Shown: in pieces, positions 38,853 to 46,604 of the stretch
Numbering within the stretch: the stretch's first letter is position 1
Layout: every line of letters starts with the position of its first letter
Source: Chryseobacterium sp. C-71
GTDB taxonomy: Bacteria > Bacteroidota > Bacteroidia > Flavobacteriales > Weeksellaceae
Assembly: GCF_020911865.1 (NCBI RefSeq)
Contig: NZ_CP087131.1
Span: forward strand, 806,001 to 870,000
Reading direction: 5' to 3'
Length of the DNA: 64,000 nucleotides
The notes under the pieces: model-generated
Databases searched by the model: none
The model's input: the letters and a program-made list of their open reading frames with translations, nothing else
What the model was told of the DNA's origin: nothing
Made by a program: the position numbers and the translations under genes

Positions 38853-39187
38853 AAAATTTCACATTCATATAGTTTCTGAAGTCTGTTCCGGGAGGGGCAG
38901 GCTTTTTTAGTTAGAGAGTTAGAGGGTTTGGGGCTTGTAGGGTGGAAAATATTTGAAACTTTTAAGATTTAAAAACCTTGAAGGTAGAAATGGGAGTTTT
39001 CAATAAATTACAGCTATTCATTATAAAATTTATAAAAAATTGAAAATTAACAGTTTAAAACTATTACTATTATAAAAAACATTCATGAATCTGTTAGTTC
39101 AAATTTTTGTATCTTGTTTTCAGCTATTACTCGCTTTTGATTTTAGCTTTTTTTTAACTGAATTGCATTTCCTATCTGTAAAAAATT
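38853..39187. other. 335-base region between the pectinase operon and the GntR gene
   Basis: It holds the operon terminator (38880-38909), then AT-rich sequence that must contain the promoter of the GntR-type regulator. The shared rhamnose-locus motif was not found here in the plus orientation. TTCATGAA at about 39083 is a short palindrome of unknown meaning. No gene is supported. Confidence 0.5.
38880..38909 (+). terminator. Terminator of the GH28/glycosidase operon
   Basis: AGTCTG pairs with CAGGCT (one G-T pair) around a 12-base loop and is followed by seven T. Confidence 0.7.
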
Positions 39188-40234
39188 ATGGCCGAAACAT
39201 TAGAAATCAACATCAATGAAAACTCCAGAGTTCCGAAATACAAGCAGATTGTAGATTCTATTCTGAACGGAATTGATGGAGGGCAAATAAAAATCGGAGA
39301 AAAAATTCCGTCAATCAATGAACTCAGCGAATCCTGTTTTCTCTCCAGAGATACTGTAGAAAAGGCTTACAAAGAGCTTCGCAAAAGGCAGATCATTGAA
39401 TCCGTAAAGGGTAAAGGCTACTATATTTCCCGTATCAACAAGAACGACATCATCAATATTTTCTTTCTGATCAACAAGCCGAGTACTTATAAAATGATGA
39501 TTTACAATTATTTCGTCAATGCAATCGGTACCAAAGGCAATGTGGAGATGTATATCTATCACTGCGACGAAACGCTTTTTATCAATGCTTTGAAAAAAAA
39601 TCTTGGTGGTTTTGATTATTATGTTGTGATGCCGCATTTCCGTGATGAGCAGTCGAAACATACAAGTTCAACGCAGGAAGTTTTAGACATTATCGAACAG
39701 ATCCCGAAGAATAAATTATTGCTTTTAGACAATACAAAACCCAATATTTCAGGGGATTACGGTTCTATTTTCCAGGATTTTGAGCATGATATTTATGATG
39801 CTTTAAAGGAAGGTTTAGATAAAATTAAAAAATATGAAAAGATCATTTTGGTTTATCCAGATAAATCGATTCATCCCTACCCTTTCCGTATTGTGCGTGG
39901 TTTTGAGCAGTTTTGCAGGGATTTTAAACTCGACTATGAAATTTTGGATGAAATTTATCCCGACATGGAATTGCAGGACAAAGATATTTTCATCACGATT
40001 CGTGAGCGTGATCTGGTGAATCTGGTGAAACAAATCCGTCAGAAAAATCTGAAATTAGGTGAAGACATCGGAATTATTTCCTACAACGAAACTCCTTTGA
40101 AAGAATTGCTGGGAATTACCGTGATTACAACTGATTTTAAGGCGATGGGCGAATCTGCTGCGTATATGATTTTGAAGAACAAGAAGGAGCAGGTGAATAA
40201 TGTTTTTAAATTTATTCAAAGGGAATCTTTATAG
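39188..40234 (+). CDS. GntR-family regulator with LacI-like sensor domain (probable rhamnose-locus regulator)
   Basis: A 348-residue protein. Residues 14-80 form a GntR winged HTH (VPKYKQIVDSILNGIDGGQ, LSESCFLSRDTVEKAYKELRKR, ESVKGKGYYIS). Residues about 88-345 resemble the periplasmic-binding-protein-like effector domain of LacI/AraR regulators (FDYYVVMPHF, VYPDKSIHPYPFRIVRGFEQF, DIGIISYNETPLKELLGI, TTDFKAMGESAAYMIL). This is the architecture of AraR and of the fucose regulator of Bacteroides. It sits between the pectinase operon and the rhamnose genes and is the only regulator inside the locus. The likely effector is L-rhamnose or a phosphorylated or oligosaccharide derivative. Confidence 0.85.
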   Translation: MAETLEININENSRVPKYKQIVDSILNGIDGGQIKIGEKIPSINELSESCFLSRDTVEKAYKELRKRQIIESVKGKGYYISRINKNDIINIFFLINKPSTYKMMIYNYFVNAIGTKGNVEMYIYHCDETLFINALKKNLGGFDYYVVMPHFRDEQSKHTSSTQEVLDIIEQIPKNKLLLLDNTKPNISGDYGSIFQDFEHDIYDALKEGLDKIKKYEKIILVYPDKSIHPYPFRIVRGFEQFCRDFKLDYEILDEIYPDMELQDKDIFITIRERDLVNLVKQIRQKNLKLGEDIGIISYNETPLKELLGITVITTDFKAMGESAAYMILKNKKEQVNNVFKFIQRESL

Positions 40235-40260
40235 TTTTTAAAGTTTTAATGAAGATTTTT

Positions 40261-40424
40261 TTTAAACGCAAAGTCTTATTTTTATTTTGAATATCTAAGG
40301 AGCAAAGGTTGGAATCAATAAATTGATTCTGACCAAGCGAATGTATGAAAGCTTCATCAACGACTTTGTCGCTATACTTTGCTACTTAAATGATTGGTTT
40401 TTTTGTTAAATCTTTGCGTTTAAA
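40261..40424. repeat. Nested inverted-repeat element with AAACGCAAAG ends
   Basis: The outer 13-base arms TTTAAACGCAAAG (40261-40273) and CTTTGCGTTTAAA (40412-40424) are perfect complements. Inside are AGCAAAG/CTTTGCT and the hairpin GAATCAAT/ATTGATTC (40312-40329). It fills the gap after the GntR gene and is related in its ends to elements at 44743 and 57364. Confidence 0.75.
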
Positions 40425-40470
40425 TTTACACAGTAACTTTTCTTTTTATTTAAAAAAATAGTTAATAATT

Positions 40471-40914
40471 ATGATTAAAAAAATAATTTTCGCCATGAGT
40501 TTTTTAGTGGTAATCACTGTTTTCGGACAGAAAAAAAATGATACCCCAGCAGTAACAGATGCAGCAGAAAAACTGAGATTAGCAATGATCAGCGGTGAAA
40601 AATCAGCGTTAGAATCTTTAATTGTACCTGAACTGACTTATGGACATTCGGGAGGTCATATTGATGATGCTAAGGAATTTGTTGAAAAACTGGTCAGTAA
40701 AAAATCTGATTTTTTGACTATTGAGATTACTAATCAAAACATACAAATCTTAGGCACCACAGCAATTGTCCGTCATCATTTTTATGCGACGACTGCTGAT
40801 TTGGGAAAAGCTCCGGGCGATGTGACTTTGGATATCTTATTGGTTTGGATAAAGGTTAAAAATGACTGGAAGTTGCTGGCGAGACAGGCGGTGAGATCTG
40901 AGAAGAAAAAGTAG
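40471..40914 (+). CDS. Exported DUF4440/NTF2-like protein
   Basis: A 147-residue protein with a signal peptide (cleavage near VFGQK). The remainder has the cone-like SnoaL/NTF2 fold pattern of DUF4440: an opening helix (AAEKLRLAMISGEKSALESLI), YGHSGGHIDDAKEFVEKL, and the strands IQILGTTAIVRHHFYAT and LLVWIKVKNDWKLLARQAV. Such domains bind small molecules or act as weak isomerases; no catalytic pair is obvious. Co-occurrence of small NTF2-like proteins with pectin loci is known in Bacteroidetes, but its role here is open. Confidence 0.7.
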   Translation: MIKKIIFAMSFLVVITVFGQKKNDTPAVTDAAEKLRLAMISGEKSALESLIVPELTYGHSGGHIDDAKEFVEKLVSKKSDFLTIEITNQNIQILGTTAIVRHHFYATTADLGKAPGDVTLDILLVWIKVKNDWKLLARQAVRSEKKK

Positions 40915-41025
40915 GTTAATAAGTTAGTAATTGATGAAAATTCAGAAAAGTGGATTTGCTAATTTTAATTTTTTTTGAATGAATTATGTATATTTATGTT
41001 ATCTGAAATAGCTTAAGACTAAACG

Positions 41026-41985
41026 ATGAATTTATTATCAATTTTTTTCAATTATCATCCGGAATTTATGGAAGGATTAAACTCATTTTCTGAACTTAAT
41101 CGGGAAAAACTTCTTAGAAAATTAAAAAGTGCTGAAAACAGAACTTCTTTTCTTTCAACAGTATCTGAAATTAGATTTGGCGATTTTTTTCAAAAGCTTG
41201 ATTTCGAAATAAAATATGATGAAAAAATTGAAGATAAAACGCCTGACTGGACTTTAAATAGCTCTGCATTTCCTATAATTTGCGAAGTTTATCGTCTTGG
41301 AAGAAGTAATAAAGATCAAAAAAGATCAGATTTTGAAAATTCTTTAAAAGAACAGCTTCAAAAGATTCCGTCAAATTTGGTTATAAAGATTACAATTGAT
41401 GATAATTATGATAATTATGATGAATTGCAAATTGATAGAATAAAAACGAAATTTGAAGCATGGTTAGAAAAACAGCCAACCATAAATAGTGAACTATTTT
41501 TAGATTATGATTTTACATTTAAAGTTATAGCAGTAAGTCAAACTATGAATTATCTCTCATGTATAAATTCAGGTAATATCGACTATAAAATTGGCAAACT
41601 AAAACAATTTGAAAATCAGCGTCCAAATGAAATTACAAAGAAAATGCAGAAGTATAATCGTATAATTACTACACAAAAACTTCCATTCTTTATATGTGTT
41701 GACCTTGATTTTGCGAGTGGATTTACTCATGATGAATTTGAAGAATATTTTTTAGGATCTAGCGTGGAATTTATAGATTTTGATTCAAAAAATACATTTA
41801 CCACCGATATAGGAACTCTCGGACTTGAATGGACAAAACTGGGTGAATTCTATCAAAATTTGCAAATTAGTGGAATTATCACTTGCTCAAATAATAACTT
41901 CAAGATTCTTTTAAATCCAATTCACCAACAAATAATTTACGAAGAAAAATATAATGACTGTCTTACGAAACTTAAACAATTATAG
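41026..41985 (+). CDS. Hypothetical protein, possible PD-(D/E)XK-like fold
   Basis: A 319-residue cytosolic-looking protein with no signal peptide. Near the N-terminus the order SEIRFGDFF (E48), KTPDWTL (D74) and IICEVYR (E87) recalls the E...PD...ExK core of restriction-endonuclease-like nucleases, but the lysine is replaced by tyrosine, so this is only a suggestion. The rest is mixed alpha/beta with many acidic residues and no further motif. It has no functional link with its carbohydrate neighbours and lies as a single gene between them. Confidence 0.45.
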   Translation: MNLLSIFFNYHPEFMEGLNSFSELNREKLLRKLKSAENRTSFLSTVSEIRFGDFFQKLDFEIKYDEKIEDKTPDWTLNSSAFPIICEVYRLGRSNKDQKRSDFENSLKEQLQKIPSNLVIKITIDDNYDNYDELQIDRIKTKFEAWLEKQPTINSELFLDYDFTFKVIAVSQTMNYLSCINSGNIDYKIGKLKQFENQRPNEITKKMQKYNRIITTQKLPFFICVDLDFASGFTHDEFEEYFLGSSVEFIDFDSKNTFTTDIGTLGLEWTKLGEFYQNLQISGIITCSNNNFKILLNPIHQQIIYEEKYNDCLTKLKQL

Positions 41986-42028
41986 ATAACTAAGGTAACA
42001 AGCTTACAAGATTGGTAATTTTCCGCAA

Positions 42029-43180
42029 TCACTTCACCCTAAAATTCTGCAAATCCTCCGGCGTATCACAGCAAACCTGCTCCATCACCTGTCTGAACTG
42101 CATTTTAAGCATTTCTATAATATGATCGCCGCCTTTATCGCCAAGAGCTCCAACGGCATACATAAATGTTCTACCCATAAAGGTGAATTCTGCACCACAG
42201 CTCAAAGCACGGGCAACGTCCGGACCGGTTCTTACGCCGCTGTCCATCATAATTTTAATCTGACCTTTGTATTTTTCACTAATTTCTTTCACTACGGCAA
42301 TCGTTGATTCTCCGGCATCAAGTTGTCTTCCGCCGTGATTAGAAATAATCATTCCGTCGAAACCTAAACGTACTGCTTCTGCAGCATCTTCATCGGAAGC
42401 CACGCCTTTGATGACCAACTTTCCTTTCCATTTATCACGGATGGCTTTAATTCTGTCTGAATTTAATCTTCCGGAAAAAGTAGAGTTCATAAACTGACCC
42501 AACTGTTTCACGTTCATGTTTTTATCCATGTATTTTTCCATCGTTTTAAAACTTGGAATACCATGTTTCAACATTTCAAAACACCAATCTGGTCTTGATA
42601 AAGCCTGCGTAACATTTCTGAAATTCAGTTGTGGGGGCATTGCCAAACCGTTTCTGATTTCTTTTGCTCTGTATCCAAAAGTCGGAACATCAGATAAAAC
42701 GCACAAAACATCGTAACCTGAAGCTTCACAACGGTCAAGAATATCGTCTCTTAGCCACTCTTCTCTCGGATGATAAAGTTGATACCAAGCTTTTCCCTCG
42801 GTCAATTCTGCAATTCTTTCGATACTGCTTGTGGTAACCGTACTTAAAATAAAAGGAATATTATGCTTAAAAGCTGCTTTCGCTAAAATTTCCGGAGCAT
42901 TCGGCCACATCAATCCTTGTAAACCAACCGGAGAAATTCCGAACGGTGCAGAATATTTCACACCGAATAATTCCGTTTCCATATTGGCCTCCGTATAGTT
43001 GTTGTTTAAATATTGCGGACGAAGGAGAACATCTCTCAATTCACTTGTATTTCTGTCGCGGTTGATATTTTCGTTACAGCCGCCATCGAGATATTCGAAA
43101 GCGAATCGGGGCATTTTCTTTTTTGCTTTTTCGATCAGCAATTCGAGGGAAGCGTAATTGGTATCAAATGGAAAGGACAT
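42029..43180 (-). CDS. lldD: FMN-dependent L-lactate dehydrogenase / alpha-hydroxy-acid oxidase
   Basis: A 383-residue TIM-barrel flavoprotein of the LldD/glycolate oxidase family. It oxidises L-lactate (or similar 2-hydroxy acids) to pyruvate and passes electrons to quinone or oxygen. Evidence: PRFAFEYLDGGCNENINRD (FMN/Tyr segment), YHPREEWL, KGVASDEDAAEA and the catalytic ISNHGGRQLD with the active-site His and Arg. It follows rhaB on the same strand by 97 bases. Since the aldolase/dehydrogenase upstream yields L-lactaldehyde and then L-lactate, this gene completes rhamnose use by feeding pyruvate to central metabolism. The exact substrate is inferred from context. Confidence 0.85.
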   Translation of the reverse strand: MSFPFDTNYASLELLIEKAKKKMPRFAFEYLDGGCNENINRDRNTSELRDVLLRPQYLNNNYTEANMETELFGVKYSAPFGISPVGLQGLMWPNAPEILAKAAFKHNIPFILSTVTTSSIERIAELTEGKAWYQLYHPREEWLRDDILDRCEASGYDVLCVLSDVPTFGYRAKEIRNGLAMPPQLNFRNVTQALSRPDWCFEMLKHGIPSFKTMEKYMDKNMNVKQLGQFMNSTFSGRLNSDRIKAIRDKWKGKLVIKGVASDEDAAEAVRLGFDGMIISNHGGRQLDAGESTIAVVKEISEKYKGQIKIMMDSGVRTGPDVARALSCGAEFTFMGRTFMYAVGALGDKGGDHIIEMLKMQFRQVMEQVCCDTPEDLQNFRVK

Positions 43181-43198
43181 AAATAGTTGTTTGTTTTT

Positions 43199-43256
43199 GG
43201 TTGTCAGTTGATTGTTGTTGGTTGATTGTTTTTGAGAGTGCCATCAACTGACAACC
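43199..43256. repeat. Inverted repeat between rhaB and lldD
   Basis: GGTTGTCAGTTGAT (43199-43212) and ATCAACTGACAACC (43243-43256) are perfect 14-base complements. Adjacent GTTGGTTGATTG/CAACCAACAAC sequences extend the pairing. It lies in the mRNA between two metabolic genes. Confidence 0.7.
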
Positions 43257-43277
43257 GTCAACCAACAACTATATTCT

Positions 43278-44663
43278 TTACAAATTTAAGATTAAAGGCT
43301 GAAGCACTTTCATCTGATAATGCTGCTGTAAAAATGTTTCGTCGATTTTTTTGTTTGAAATCACCATCGATGCACCTAAAGCAGAGCCCAACGGAGAATG
43401 CGTAGACATCACATTGTAATGTTGGAAATGATGCGACATCAGTTTCATAAAGACATCATTGTCTGTAAAGCCTCCGTCGATATAGATATTTTTGATTTCT
43501 GAATTTCCGATGGCATTTGTGATGGTATGAATCTGCAGATCCATCAACTCAATCATCAGTTGATGATATGCTTCTTCAAAGGTTGCGAATGAATTTAAAT
43601 CTGTCGCGGTAATCATTTTTCGTTTTAAAATAATGCCTTCAAAACGGAAATAGATATTTTTATTTTTCATTAAACGCAGATACAAATCCTGATCAAACTG
43701 CACTTCTCTGTGGAAACCATATTCTTTTCCGTAGTAAGCACATAATTTTTCAACCTGAATTTTGTATTCATTCCCCATGAAAAAACGGGATGCTTTCACA
43801 CGTTTGCCGTCGATTCTCATGTAATTTAAACAGTTGTTTTCGATGTCTTCATCCGTTAAACTTTCATCATTAAATGGATTCAAAGAAATACTCCAAGTTC
43901 CTGTTGAAAGCAATAAAAACGGTTCTTTTTTACTTAAAATATAAGGCAATAACGCTGAAGAACTGTCGTGAATTCCAACGCCGATTTTAATTTTTTTGTT
44001 TCTGTAAGAAGTGTTGATGCTCGCAGAAGTCGGAACGATGGGTCCCAATAAAGCATCGATTTCTTCTTCATAAACCCAGTCGTGATAATCTGCTTTGTCG
44101 TAATCCCACAAGTTGGTATGACAGCCAATTGAAGTAAATTCCGAAACACATATTCCGGTGAATAAGTATGATAAATACTGAGGTAAATGAAGGCTGTAAC
44201 GGATTTTTTTAAAAACTTCCGGATGTTTGTATTTTAACCAGAATAACTGCAGTCCGGAGTTCAGCATTCCGGTTTGAGGAGATGCTGTTTCGCGGGCAAT
44301 TTTCAGTTTACTGCCATGTTTTTCGTAAAAGAGATCAAGAATTTCCTGATCCATCGGTTTAGTGTAATTGTACAACGGCGTCAGAACATTTCCTTTCTGA
44401 TCTAGGTGCACAAAACTCGCTCCGTACGTAGAAAAATTGATGGCTTTTACTTCAAAATTTTCATCATCGAGAATGGCATTGAAATTATCTTTGATCCAGT
44501 TTTGGAGTGCAGCAAGATCTTCTGTAGGATAACCATCTTCATCGGTGGTAAGGGGAAGTTCGGTATATTCACGCACAACTTCTTTGTAATTTTTATCAAA
44601 TAAAAAAAACTTTTTGTTGGTTTTTCCAATATCAAATACGATGGTTACCTTTTTTTTGGACAT
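43278..44663 (-). CDS. rhaB: Rhamnulokinase-type FGGY kinase
   Basis: A 461-residue sugar kinase of the FGGY family. Its N-terminal phosphate loop is VFDIGKTNKKFFLFD, and the C-terminal domain shows LLSTGTWSISLNPF and YIDGGFTDNDVFM. It is expected to phosphorylate L-rhamnulose to L-rhamnulose-1-phosphate with ATP. The protein is closer to the short Bacteroidetes RhaB-like branch than to E. coli RhaB (about 490 residues). Position between rhaI and lldD supports the name. Confidence 0.82.
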   Translation of the reverse strand: MSKKKVTIVFDIGKTNKKFFLFDKNYKEVVREYTELPLTTDEDGYPTEDLAALQNWIKDNFNAILDDENFEVKAINFSTYGASFVHLDQKGNVLTPLYNYTKPMDQEILDLFYEKHGSKLKIARETASPQTGMLNSGLQLFWLKYKHPEVFKKIRYSLHLPQYLSYLFTGICVSEFTSIGCHTNLWDYDKADYHDWVYEEEIDALLGPIVPTSASINTSYRNKKIKIGVGIHDSSSALLPYILSKKEPFLLLSTGTWSISLNPFNDESLTDEDIENNCLNYMRIDGKRVKASRFFMGNEYKIQVEKLCAYYGKEYGFHREVQFDQDLYLRLMKNKNIYFRFEGIILKRKMITATDLNSFATFEEAYHQLMIELMDLQIHTITNAIGNSEIKNIYIDGGFTDNDVFMKLMSHHFQHYNVMSTHSPLGSALGASMVISNKKIDETFLQQHYQMKVLQPLILNL

Positions 44664-45052
44664 TCCTGAGATGAATTTAATGATTTATTATAAAATGGTT
44701 ATTAGTTTTTTTTCAAAATTTCATTTAAAAAATTCTTATTTTAACGCAAAGTACGCTAAGGTTTTTTTGACAAGCTAACTGTTTTTAAGTTCGCAAAGGC
44801 GTTTCACTTAGCAAAGTCACAAAAGATTTTTATTTTGTGTAAAATTTAAAATTTGTTTAAATTCATTTTAAATTTTTAAAACCATCAAGGAGTGTTTAGT
44901 GATTAAAAATAATTAAGAAAAAAATCCACTGATTTCTTAAATAAAGAAGTCTATCATTAATTTTCTAAACACTCGGGTCTCAACGGTGAATAAGGATACA
45001 TATAATTAAACTTTCGATTGCACCTGAAAGTAATTATCAAATAAAACGGATT
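44664..45052. other. 389-base region between rhaB and rhaI
   Basis: Contains a repeat-like element at about 44743-44830 (AACGCAAAGTACGCTAAGG, then CGCAAAGGCGTTTCACTTAGC), with GCTAAG/CTTAGC able to pair. It resembles the elements at 40261 and 57364. No reading frame, RNA gene or confident promoter was found, so rhaB is probably transcribed with rhaI. Confidence 0.5.
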
Positions 45053-46330
45053 TTACAATCCGGTTGCTTTTGCCCAGCCTCTCTCAGAAATCAAGGTTTC
45101 TCTCACCTTTAAACTTCTATAAGCTGCGATCGGATCCAAAGCCGCACCAGTCTGTAATCTTGCCGCTTTCAACAACGGACGAACATCTGTTCTGTATGCA
45201 TTCTGCAAAATATCCTGAGCAGCAACAACATCATTGTTCAGTTGTGCTTCTTTTAAAGCTTTCTGATCAACTAGAAGTGCCTGAGCATAAGCAATTAAAA
45301 TAGCTTCTAAGGACTGTAATAAATCTTCCAAAGGATCTTTGATATTGTGACTTGCATCGATCATCCAAGCTGGATAAGGATTGTTGGCGTTGTTTTCCAT
45401 TCCGTACACCAATTCGTTGAAGATCAAGAATAAAGCATAAGGTTTAATAGAACCTACCGTCAAATCATCATCTCCATATTTGCTGTCGTTGAAGTGGAAA
45501 CCACCTAATTTTCCTTTGTACATCAAGGTTGCAACGATCTGCTCAATATTGGTGTTCGGTAAATGATGTCCAAGGTCAACCAATGTGAAGGCTCTTTCAC
45601 CGCAAGCGTTTGCCAGCATGAAAGAAGTTCCCCAATCCTGAATGGTTGTTGAATAGAAATTCGGTTCGTAAGGTTTATACTCGATGAACAATTTCCAATC
45701 TTCGGGCATTCCTGCGTAGATTTCTTTTAAACTTTTCTCAGTGTTTGATAAAGCCGTCTGAAAGTTTAACTGCCCAGGAAAACTAGCTCCGTCAGCCAAC
45801 CAAACGGTTAAGCTTTTTGAGCCTAATTCTTTTCCGATTCTGATTACTTCTTTATTGTGTTCAACAGCGTAAGCTCTTGAATCTTCGTTTACAGAATTTA
45901 AAGAACCGAATTTGTACGAATGTTTTGCATCCGACTGATCCTGAAATGTGTTTGAATTCATCGCATCAAAGATCAATCCGTGAGACGCTGCGCTTTCTTT
46001 CAAAGCACTTACATCACTTGGAATATCCCATGGAATGTGAAGGGAAACCGCTCCGGCAGAATGAGTCAGTGCGTGAAGCAGTCCAACATCATCTAATTTC
46101 TGTTCCAAAACTGCTGGTTCGCCACCGTAAGAAAATCTTCCGAAACGGGTTCCGCCAGCGCCTAAAGCCCAGCTTGGAATTGCCACTTGGAAATCAGCGA
46201 TTTTGTTAACAATTTCAGCAACGTCTGCACCTGATTTTGTTAATTTATTTTGTAGAAAATCAAAGTCTGAATTAAAGTTTTCGACTTCGTTTTTATTGTG
46301 TTGTTCAATGATATCTTTTCCTATAATCAT
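45053..46330 (-). CDS. rhaI: L-rhamnose isomerase, RhaI type
   Basis: A 425-residue TIM-barrel isomerase that converts L-rhamnose to L-rhamnulose with two divalent metals. It resembles the Pseudomonas stutzeri RhaI branch rather than E. coli RhaA. Visible blocks are IPSWALGAGGTRFGRF, HIPWDIPSDV, FIEYKPYEP (glutamate metal ligand), LVDLGHHLPNTNIEQ, GKLGGFHFNDSKYGDDDL (metal-binding His and Asp) and IDASHNIKDPLEDL. Flanked by the aldolase fusion and rhamnulokinase genes in the same orientation. Confidence 0.92.
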   Translation of the reverse strand: MIIGKDIIEQHNKNEVENFNSDFDFLQNKLTKSGADVAEIVNKIADFQVAIPSWALGAGGTRFGRFSYGGEPAVLEQKLDDVGLLHALTHSAGAVSLHIPWDIPSDVSALKESAASHGLIFDAMNSNTFQDQSDAKHSYKFGSLNSVNEDSRAYAVEHNKEVIRIGKELGSKSLTVWLADGASFPGQLNFQTALSNTEKSLKEIYAGMPEDWKLFIEYKPYEPNFYSTTIQDWGTSFMLANACGERAFTLVDLGHHLPNTNIEQIVATLMYKGKLGGFHFNDSKYGDDDLTVGSIKPYALFLIFNELVYGMENNANNPYPAWMIDASHNIKDPLEDLLQSLEAILIAYAQALLVDQKALKEAQLNNDVVAAQDILQNAYRTDVRPLLKAARLQTGAALDPIAAYRSLKVRETLISERGWAKATGL

Positions 46331-46383
46331 AGTTTGTTTGTTTTACCACAAAAGTCACAAAAGCTTTTGTTTGATTTTTTTTT

Positions 46384-46553
46384 AACCTTGTCAAGGTTGT
46401 ATTGATGGACTAAAATTAGCATTAAATATTTTATTCCGTTCCTTCTATTACTTTCGGATCGCTCGCAGCCCGACCTGAGTGGAGCTCTTTTTGTGAGGAG
46501 GTACGACGAGCAAAAAAGCGGGAACGGAGGGCGGATTAAGCTGCTCAAATAAA
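46384..46553. repeat. Interspersed repeat, copy A (GCAGCCCGAC type)
   Basis: Starts with the palindrome AACCTTGTCAAGGTT (46384-46398). From about 46459 it contains CGCAGCCCGACCTGAGTGGA, then a T-run, GCAAAAAAGCGGGAACGGA, GGGCGGATTAAGCTGCTC and AAATAAAT. The same order of segments, with point changes and a different centre, recurs at 60531-60700. In both copies the minus strand could encode a peptide with PL(R/K)SGCER. Confidence 0.75.
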
Positions 46554-46604
46554 TTGAAAGTTAAAAACTAACAACTGACCACTAAAAACCGACAACCAAA
46601 AATA

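Noticed and set aside
46327..46548. A 73-codon minus-strand frame upstream of rhaI
   Set aside because: Most of it is translated repeat copy A (PLRSGCERSE); the similar frame at 60453-60653 comes from copy B. No independent evidence of coding.
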